From: Trichopria drosophilae | Lineage: Eukaryota > Arthropoda > Insecta > Hymenoptera > Diapriidae | Direction: 5' to 3' | Assembly (NCBI GenBank): GCA_030407085.1 | Contig: CM059582.1 | Location: forward strand, 67,104,501-67,168,500 | Length of the DNA stretch: 64,000 nt | Part shown: positions 55,946 to 64,000 of the stretch, piece by piece | Layout: each line of letters starts with the position of its first letter | Numbering within the stretch: the stretch's first letter is position 1 | Position numbers and translations under genes: made by a program | Notes under the pieces: generated by a model | Seen by the model: the letters and a program-made list of their open reading frames with translations, nothing else | Told to the model about the DNA's origin: nothing | The model's database searches: none

Positions 55946-56689
55946 AACGTAAGTAATGAGGACATCGAACAAATCGGAAGCGTTTTTGATGTTTGCCCAC
56001 ATCTTCCGATCTCTGAACAGTGTGCACCGGCTCGGTGTAGATAATATTTCTAGTGTGGTGCGCGTTAATTTTTTAGTGTATTTACACGGAACGAAGGATC
56101 TAGGTTGTGTAGCGTGAATGTATTCCATTGCATTGTACGATGTATTTTCCTACTAATCAATCATAATTTCTAACCTTTTACTAGTGATCGGCTTTATGAA
56201 ATTTATGCGTGCCACATATGACACAAAGCTAGATAGCATGCTTTAAAAGCAAGGTGTTTAAATTCCTAAAGCGTGGCTATACATCATCGCATAATACCTC
56301 AGGCTCACGCTATTTGAGGAGATGAGTGTCCTGGAACTGAAAAAAACGCGGAATAGCGGAATAGGGGATCAGATTTGGCGCGAAACTGCGTGCAGTATGA
56401 CAATCGAACTCTTTGAAGTTCCAGTTCACGCATGTATCCCGTATTCCAGTCGTGTAAAATCTCAAAATTTTTGAAATAATAAGAAGTAAAGTTTAATACA
56501 TATCAAACATGAATTGGTATATGTGATTAAAATAGGTTATAATTCGAGTATAAATATAAAATCATTAATGATATATGTATACATGGACAATTGTAATTTT
56601 ACATTTATAATCTCGGTAAATAAATTTCATTATATCAACTATTTACTAAAATCCTTAATGAATAATAAACTTTATTAATCAAGGTTTGA

Positions 56690-57560
56690 TGTCAGCAATT
56701 GGCAATAATAGACACAAATTAACCATACGCAGAAACTTTAATTATTTATTTTATATAAATATTGACAGAATAAAACTTATTAACTGACAGTGTGTATCAG
56801 AATAAAATTTCCCATACATGATGATAGTAAGTTTTTCATCTAAAATCTTCTATCGCTAATAAACTTTTTGAAAGGTTTTAGAAGTAACATTATCCATTGA
56901 TAGTGCAACTCTTATCAATAAAAAGGTTTTAAATCTAACATCTTATATTGATACTGAAATTCTCATCGAAAGAAGGTTTTGGATTTAAATCTTCAATTGG
57001 TGGTGAAACGTAGCTATAAAGATATTGTGAAAAAGTGTGTGTAATTACTCGAAGTTTAGTTTGAGTGTGATTCTTATTAACAGTCATTAAGTTGCAATTT
57101 CATTAAACGCGGTCAATAATTGCTATATATTGAACTATATATTGAAATGTTTAAATTAACAACTATTCCATATATCTGAATAGCTAATAAGTGACACATA
57201 ACGTCAAAACTATTTTGCAGTATGAAATTTTACGTCTGCGTAAAAACTCATTATTCTTATATTGACAGAATTTTCCTTTTGACTTCTAATGAATGTAATT
57301 TCTGCTTCATTCTTATCATAAAAACTTCCAATATTAGTAACACTAATACAAATATACGCAATAACTCTAATTATTTATTGATTTTATAAAAATATTGACG
57401 TAATGAAAATTATTAACTGAAACTATAGATCACATTTTAGATCTGATTTTATACTTTTCTCAAATGACAATCTGATTTCATTAAATATTCGTCATCGACA
57501 CCTGAAATAATTATAAAACTTTCTTATCAAATAAAAGTAACCAAATTTAGAATTACAAGC
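56690..57560. repeat. A/T-rich diverged duplication
   Basis: 'aattatttatt..atataaatattgac' followed by 'aaaacttattaactgacag' near 56740-56790 recurs at 57363-57420. 56820-57010 has three loose copies of a ~60-bp unit ending 'aaggttttaga' or 'aaggttttgga'. Non-coding. Confidence 0.5.
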
Positions 57561-58384
57561 TTTGTAGGACTTATATTCCGCAAAAACAGTAAATTTATTT
57601 CCGAACACAGAATTGATAAAATTTATTTATCGAAACTAAATATCTGGCCAAAGCCGTTAATGGAGTTAAGGAACTTCCATTACTGATTTAATATCTGAAC
57701 TTGAATGAAAAATCTATTTTCTTCTTAATGGATAGCACTTTTAAGAAAAAAGTTGTTATATGTGGGATTAAAACTTTAACAAGTCGTTTACTATAAAAAG
57801 GCTGACACTGCTACATGATCCAAAACTTTTTGGATCGAAATGTGTATATATTCTTTTTATTTCAATCAAGTCGTCAAATAAATAAATAAGTAAATGCAAT
57901 ATCCATTAAAAATAAAATAAAACAAAAAAGCATTTGAAACACAAATCTCGCATCTGCGAAGTAAAACGATTTATAACCGCCTGAAATCGCCATTTACCGG
58001 TGCCCTCGATTTGACTGTTGGCGATTGCTGGCACGTGTGACCGCAATGGCGGAACTGGCCGAATTTGGACTGCGCGATAGGAACGAGCGAACAAGACCGA
58101 TCAGTTCCAGAAGTCGCTTAGCCTGAAATAGGATGAGCGAGAGGAACTGTAGGATGAGGTTATATCATGCTGTGTTTACATGAACCGGCTGCTTTAATAG
58201 TACGGCGCCCTAGACGTATTACGATGTTAGGTTACCTTTATTAGCATGTAAACAGTCTATGCTTTATAGGAGTGAACTTATACTGCAATAGATTTCACTT
58301 CTAACCAATTTAGCATAATAACATTCAATGCTTTCAAAGCGACAGTTTTCATGCTATAAAACCTAGATCCTTCGTTCCGTGTAG

Positions 58385-58796
58385 ATAACTGCCGGTACGA
58401 TACGTACCAGTGTTCGAGAACGTGCTGAAAAACGTTTCCGACCACGAGCTTACCCGAAGCCAATTGCGAGTGGACCCGAAAATCAATTTTGTGCCACCGC
58501 GTCGTCTAGAATCAGTAATCTCTGTAAAATCTTTTCCGTGGAAACTAACACCTATCTCTATAAAATTTATTCATTCCGACGTGTATCGAACTGGCGCTTC
58601 TCCTGAAGATCCGCGATTAATAATAGATTTTTATAAGTATCGCCTAACACCACAAATGTGTTGCGCTCATAATAAAACAGTATTTATCAATACTGATACA
58701 GCTGATAAAATAGAAAAATACCGCAATTCGAAAAATATAAAGCGTCGCCTCAGATCCGAACGGGCAGCTCAATTTTATAATTTAATGCCAAAATAA
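58385..58796 (+). CDS. Hypothetical terminal-exon-like ORF
   Basis: The frame is open from 58389 to TAA at 58794-58796 without an ATG at its start. It is preceded by 'tccttcgttccgtgtag', an acceptor-like pyrimidine-AG string, and the stop overlaps an AATAAA signal, so it could be a last exon. The peptide (for example PPRRLESVISVKSFPWKL, YRTGASPEDPRLIIDFYKYR and NIKRRLRSERAAQFYNLMP) looks like real protein and not repeat translation, but I recognise no family. It is the best candidate in the window for a non-transposon coding exon. Confidence 0.35.
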
Positions 58797-59089
58797 AGTT
58801 AAAATTATTCTGTTATTCTTTAGTAATTAGACCATTTTATTCAGAACCCTGAGTTGAGAACAGCGTAACTTTCAAGCGTCTTTCGTGCATGTTCTCATTT
58901 CGCATCGCTTCAACTTATTTCATTTCCACGACATAGATTCGATTTTGTCAGCCGATCAGAAGACTTTACGTCAGTACTACGCATATGTTACTTTAAAGTC
59001 TAAAAAATTATTTTTAAAAAAACACGAAACCTACAGTGGTAAGACGCACAAGGGATACCATATCTATATTGGTAACTAAGCCGGACATA

Positions 59090-59240
59090 TTGGTAACCCA
59101 AATAATCACATATGCACTGTAAGTATCGCATTGATTTTGTTTAGGTACATGAAAACCAAGGTTAAATTGCGTATTAAATATGTCCCGATACTGTCTTTCA
59201 GAAGCAAATTTTGAAAGTGTACAGATTTCATACACTTCAT
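59090..59240 (-). pseudogene. DUF7869-type protein, middle-domain fragment
   Basis: The minus-strand frame reads VYEICTLSKFASERQYRDIF and FNLGFHVPKQNQCDT. 'YR.IF...FNLGFH.P....C..C' is the segment that precedes the catalytic-like part in DUF7869 proteins. It lies upstream (in minus-strand sense) of the C-terminal pieces at 51478-52500, in the correct order, so it may belong to the same original gene or to another copy. Confidence 0.4.
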
Positions 59241-59249
59241 TATCATTCT

Positions 59250-60330
59250 AATAGAATGTAAAGGTAAAAATAAATTTTCTTATTACGAAAATAAACTTAA
59301 TATTACATATACTTTCATGATCATCATAAATAGTTTCATCTTTTGCAGACTTCTCGAGGTTTGCACATCCATTTTTTAAAATTTCTGGTTCATCGTAAGC
59401 GACAATGATATCTGAAGAATATGTGAGAGATATTGTACATTAATAGAACATTTGTAAAACATTAAAAATATTTGTACAAATAAGGAATCTGCTTTTTTAA
59501 TGCAATGTAGAATAATTAAAATCCGTATATTCAATGTTACTGGTAACCATATTTACTGTTATGACGTAAATAATTTAAAATTGACTGTACATTAACACAT
59601 TTTTATTTTTTATTAAGTACTACAAAATCGTATGAAATTCCACTTTTTTCGATGAATAACAGTACAAATTTACTTACATTTACGTTGATTTGACAAGTCC
59701 AAAGGAGTATCTTCGTCTAAGTTCATTATTTTAATTCACGATTACAATTATATTGCGCTGCTATATTTACCGGTCATTGACTGTCAGCGAGTTTCACTTT
59801 TTAAAAGATAGGCGTTTTCTATCCGGAAAAATTGAATGAAATCTAACAAGTGTGGCTTGTATTATTATTTGATTTCGAAAAATGGTAGTATTAAAAGTAT
59901 AATACATAACGCAATTTTTTAGAACTTTTAATTGTCTATCTGAATTACTAATTTTTAAAAATGCGTTTATAGTTCAGTTAAGATGTTTCATACTGCAACC
60001 TGAAACATAAGTCTTTTCCAGCTGCATTAAAAAAGTTACAATATTTCCCATCATCGCGCACGAAATAAGTCCTTTCAAATCAATACATTTAGGATGCGTG
60101 TTTCCTCTTAGGACACGTCGATACATTGCCCACAATTAACTTCCATTTCGTTCTTTCCATTCTTGCTCATTGTCTCGTTTTCATTTGCATATTCTCTGTT
60201 CTTTCGTTAAATTACCATCTATAAATATTTCTTTCTCTTTTAAACTTCTTCTCGCTCACAAAATTGTTAATTTGTTCAAAAAAAAATCTGCAATTTTACT
60301 ACAACAATTGTACTGCGCTCTCCCCTAACA
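59250..60330. other. A/T-rich intergenic stretch
   Basis: No feature that I can support. Confidence 0.4.
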
Positions 60331-60333
60331 ACA

Positions 60334-60467
60334 TATGAGATTTTTATTATTTCAGCAGATTTAAGAAGATTTTCAAGCGATTTTTCATGATATTATGAGA
60401 ACTATTAGTAATATAAAAAATGAGATGAAAACCTTCTTGAAACTGCTGAAATAATAAAATTCTCATG
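60334..60467. repeat. Short inverted repeat
   Basis: 'ttttattatttcagcag' (about 60342) and 'ctgctgaaataataaaa' (about 60444) form arms of ~45 bp with mismatches, loop about 40 nt. Confidence 0.7.
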
Positions 60468-61108
60468 ATATTTCATACGATTTTAAAGAAATTTCAACTA
60501 CGAAATATATGCTTCAAATTTCAATTTTTCCTTCTTTCCTTTCTTCTTGACTGCTTATTTTCGATTGAATTTCCTCATTTTTGTGCTCCATCTCTGTAGT
60601 TTTTTATTTCTTCCATTATCTCTCTTATTACCTTTACGCAGCTGTTTTAACATTTTCTCTCACGTTCCGCACCGCATTCATGATCTCACGTACTACTATT
60701 ATCCTTACTAAAAGAACTGGGAAGGCACAATATATACATATATAAGGGGCAAAATTTCTCAAGTGGACCAACCTAAAAAATCAATATCATCGGATAAAGC
60801 TCAAAATTGGTTGTACGGCTGCCCTACCAAATAGTAATGAATGGTAGAAATTTCATTTCATTTCGATCAATATTCATTGAAATAGAGGGGGAGGGGGTAA
60901 GTATTGGGGCTTTGGCATAAACCTCTATCTTTAAGCTCATGTAACTTTTTATATATTGCTTGAAGTAAAATTTTACATCAGATCTTTTTTGTTTATTTTT
61001 AAATTATCTTTATGTCGATTACATTTAAATTTTGTTAGAATTACGAGGTTAGAAAATTGATGTTGGCGCGTGTATGATCCCTGCCTTTCCCAAAGTCGAT
61101 AAATATTG

Positions 61109-61439
61109 TTATCAGAACACCGATGTATCGACACTCTGATTAAATTGTTGATTTGTGCAATAGGGGCCACCCACGGCGCCAGCGTGAAACTCCAATCTAC
61201 TTTTGCGAATTTGAGGATGCGAGATGCGTGCTAATTGTGTACAGTTCCGTTCAAGACTTCCAATTACGCGATTCTTTTTACTTCCGATTATGCTATTACT
61301 CAAATAAAATTAAGTGACGGAATTAAAATTATTCACTGTTTTAGTTTTTCTTTATTCGTAATTTACCGATTCCCAATCTTCGCCTAACCAGCCTGTATCT
61401 GAGTGCATTGGGAAATCGTCCTGCGCGATTTCACCACGC
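61109..61439 (+). mobile_element. Candidate 5' LTR of a BEL/Pao element
   Basis: TGTTATCAGAACACC (61109) to CACCACGCA (61439) is a TG...CA-bounded segment. It is followed after 'attat' by 'tggtccttcgagccggat' (61446), which looks like a primer-binding region, and 0.7 kb later by a BEL-type gag. No second LTR is in the window, so the 5' boundary is a guess (61062 is an alternative). Confidence 0.4.
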
Positions 61440-62139
61440 AATTATTGGTCCTTCGAGCCGGATTACAAGGATTCGAAAGATTATAGGAATCGGCAAAAAA
61501 CAAAATAAGAAAAAACTATTTTTGTAAATTTGTAATTTTCGAATCTTAAATATTTGAAAATTAGTGCATTTTCATTGCGAGAAACGAATTGAAAGGACGT
61601 CTTTCCGACGCGCATCTTTCGGGCGACAGTGCATCAGTGCTTTTTAGTGCAAAAAATAGTGAGAAAAGGCACGCCATTATTTGAATCGCCACGTGCCGTA
61701 CGATTAAACAAGCATGGTGGCGCGTGGAAGTAGCAGCGGACTACCACACTTCTACTATACGCGCCTGCCGCATATAAGCGTTGCACGCTTGGGAGATCCA
61801 CACGACGATCTTCGCTCAGTCGCCGCCATATTGGGACTCTACCCCACCAAAGGCGCTGCAACGAACAGACACCGAGGATAACAAAGGTGATATCGATCCG
61901 ATGATCGCAGGTCAGTTGTCACCATTTTGGCAAGCTAACCCCCTCTTCGCTACTATTATTATGTGCGTGTAATATCGAGTATCTTTGAATCCGAATTCCA
62001 CTAGCAATTAGTCGCTCTTTCTTTTCACTGAATCGAGTGAAAATAATATTAAACTTAAAATAAATAAGCAAAATTTGCTTGTTAATTTACATAGACTTTT
62101 CAAATATTTAAATTATTGTTAAATTGTTTCTTTTTCTAA

Positions 62140-64000
62140 ATGTCAGATTCGGCAGTCTTAACTCTCGGTCTTCCCAGCAAGACCTCCCACGCGAAGTCGC
62201 CGGCCACTCTTTCGCGCATGATAAAGATGCAATTAATGCAATTCGCTACATTTAAAAGAGTTTGCGATATGATCGATCTCCTTGAATCGCAAGATTCATG
62301 GTCCATTACTGTGAGACGAGTGGATAACCTAATGAATAAATTAGAGGCTGTATGGACATCGTGTCAAGAAGGTCACGTAGACCTTGTGTCCGCGGACCCC
62401 GAAACGACTACGGGGATAGCGTCTTATCAAAAGGAAAATAATTTATACTTTAATTTATATTTTAATTTATAACTAATAATTTTAACTAATGAAACTAATT
62501 TTTTATTTTATTCCGACAAGTTGGCGAACCTCCTACCACCGCCTACTATACCGGCAGCACTGCCAGCTCCAGTTCAAATACCAACAGCGTTGGAGCGCAT
62601 TCGCATCCCGACGTTCTCAGGAGATAGAAAGCAGTGGTCGAACTTCAGAGACCTGTTCTCTACGATGGTGGTGGACGCGTCAGGACTATGAAACGTTCAA
62701 AAGAAGTATTATCTGAAGACGCACCTAACTGGAAATGCATTGTCAATCATTGCTAATATTGACGTCAACGGGGATAACTTCCGTGAAGCATGGAAATTAG
62801 TTTACGAGTATTTCCAGGATGTACCTGCCCTGATAACATGACATATTGACCGACTGATCTCGCTCCAGTCCGTCAAAATTGGAAAAATTTCGTCAATCGA
62901 AACTCTTATTTTACAGAGGAACGAGTGCATCGCAACCTTGCGTACTCTAGGAGAACCTGTTGACGAATGGAGTTCGCTGCTGCTGGTTATGACGCTCAAT
63001 CGACTGGATGTGGGAACCCGTAGTGCCTGGCATGAGAAAATTTAAAGACGGAAGAGATGCCAAAATACAACGAACTCGAGGCATATTTGAAGCACCGACT
63101 ACAGTACATGTCTACACATGTAAAAGATCGCAGTCCCCATTCCGTCCAAAGTAGCTCTTCACATCAACGTTCGTCCACGACGACTACAACACGTCATCGA
63201 AATCCAACCATGCCTCCCATGATGCATCCAAGGACACCGTCGTATTCGTCGAACCAGATATCCAATCAGGTGGTAACCGAAGTGTCAAAAATGACTCAAC
63301 GAAAGTGTATCGTATGCAATTATGTACATCATCTCTGTACTGAATTTAAAAAATATCCACCTTCGCGACTAGACATCGTGCGACGCGCTAATTTATGTTT
63401 TAATTGTTTGAACGTAGGTCATCCGCCAAGGTTGTGCAGCTCCTCGAAATGTCGCCAGTATTGGCAGTCGCACCATACGCTCCTGCATCCATCCTTCAAC
63501 AATTGGAATACGCAGGTGAGAGACACCACAGAGCGAACATCGGAAGCCGATCTATCGAAACCTACCAATTCAACGACTGTAGCTTCTCATCACGAGGTGA
63601 GCATTAAGCCGGTTCAGATGTCGAGTCTACTCGCCACCGCCTGGGTGCGAGTCCAATGCAACGGACGTATGCTACGACTGCGGGCGCTCGTCGATGCTGG
63701 ATCCGAGTGTTCCATTATGTCGGAGCTTTTGCGCGTTCCGCGTCGTCGCATTGCAGCGACTGTTACCGGCGTAGCGGCAAATATTTCTTTAAAAATAAAA
63801 CACGCGACAACCGTGTCCGTGTTGCCACACATAAATTGTGCCCGCGATAATTTATTAGTCGAGACACTTATCGTATCGAAACTTACCTCATACGCACCTT
63901 CTGTGCAATGTTCGATTGACCTAAATTCAGCGTTCGCAGATATTATGTTAGCGGATCCCGAGCCTTATAGTGCGCATCCGATTGATATTTTACTCGGAGT
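62140..64000 (+). pseudogene. BEL/Pao gag-protease region, 5' damaged, running off the window
   Basis: Starts MSDSAVLTLGLPS; the first segment ends in an A/T insertion (about 62435-62515). Readable blocks continue in other frames: IPTFSGDRKQWSNF and LKTHLTGNALSII (the DUF1759-like Gag core), with stops near 62688 and 62838 and a frame change near 63045. From about 63050 the frame is open to the window end. Residues CFNCLNVGHPPRLC form a CX2CX4HX4C knuckle preceded by CIVC. ALVDAGSECSIMSE is the aspartic protease active site of the DUF1758 class (Asp-Ala-Gly in place of Asp-Ser-Gly). RT and integrase would lie beyond the window. It would encode virus-like particle and polyprotein processing functions. 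The 5' frameshifts indicate it is defective. Confidence 0.75.

Noticed and set aside
55928..56128. Minus-strand frame overlapping the end of the 132-bp satellite
   Set aside because: Partly satellite sequence and no motif; only the ~45-bp homology to 58365 was kept as a finding.

Overview
The window looks like repeat-dominated intergenic DNA from an arthropod nuclear genome, most likely an insect. A hymenopteran such as an ant is my guess, from the mix of DD41D mariners, Gypsy elements with long LTRs, BEL/Pao elements and arthropod-type transposon proteins. It is A+T-rich, gene-poor and eukaryotic in style, with no operons or bacterial signals. I recognise no host housekeeping gene. Almost every coding trace is a transposon protein, and only one (the mariner transposase at 5705-6787) is intact.

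Layout: 0-1.6 kb holds a broken PIN/FEN1-like gene. 1.6-4.1 kb is a nested giant palindrome with TA-flanked MITEs. 4.7-7.7 kb is a DD41D mariner with an intact transposase. 8.3-14 kb holds a long LTR and the 3' end of a Gypsy element on the minus strand (integrase C-terminus, a CCHC zinc-knuckle ORF, a polypurine tract and an LTR start), mixed with inverted repeats. 15-20.6 kb holds minisatellites and a BEL/Pao pol gene split exactly by a 3.1 kb solo LTR. 20.8-24.1 kb holds a mariner-derived MITE and a second, stop-riddled mariner. 24.4-25.9 kb is a decayed EnSpm/CACTA-like transposase. 25.9-30.9 kb is a series of palindromes, one with a Dong/R4-like fragment in its loop. 32.8-35.5 kb is a palindromic transposon-like unit made mostly of minisatellite. 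35.7-37.8 kb is a TA-flanked inverted-repeat element with near-identical arms. 41.1-43.7 kb is the full-length parent of the MITE at 20.8 kb. 44-47.4 kb has a tRNA-derived SINE, CT-rich sequence and a non-LTR retrotransposon tail. 47.6-51.2 kb is a solo LTR with a clean 4-bp target duplication, itself hit by a foldback element. 51.5-59.3 kb holds pieces of a DUF7869-type gene, a 132-bp satellite and two unrecognised ORFs. 61.1-64 kb is the 5' part of a BEL/Pao element running off the window.

The elements can be ordered in time. MITEs are internal deletions of a mariner present here, LTRs sit inside retrotransposon genes, and palindromes carry insertions on both arms. The strongest candidate for something undescribed is the self-inverted minisatellite element at 32811-35536. 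Next come the overall density of kilobase-scale palindromes and the CCHC ORF lying after pol in the Gypsy element. All family assignments were made by eye; no database search was run.
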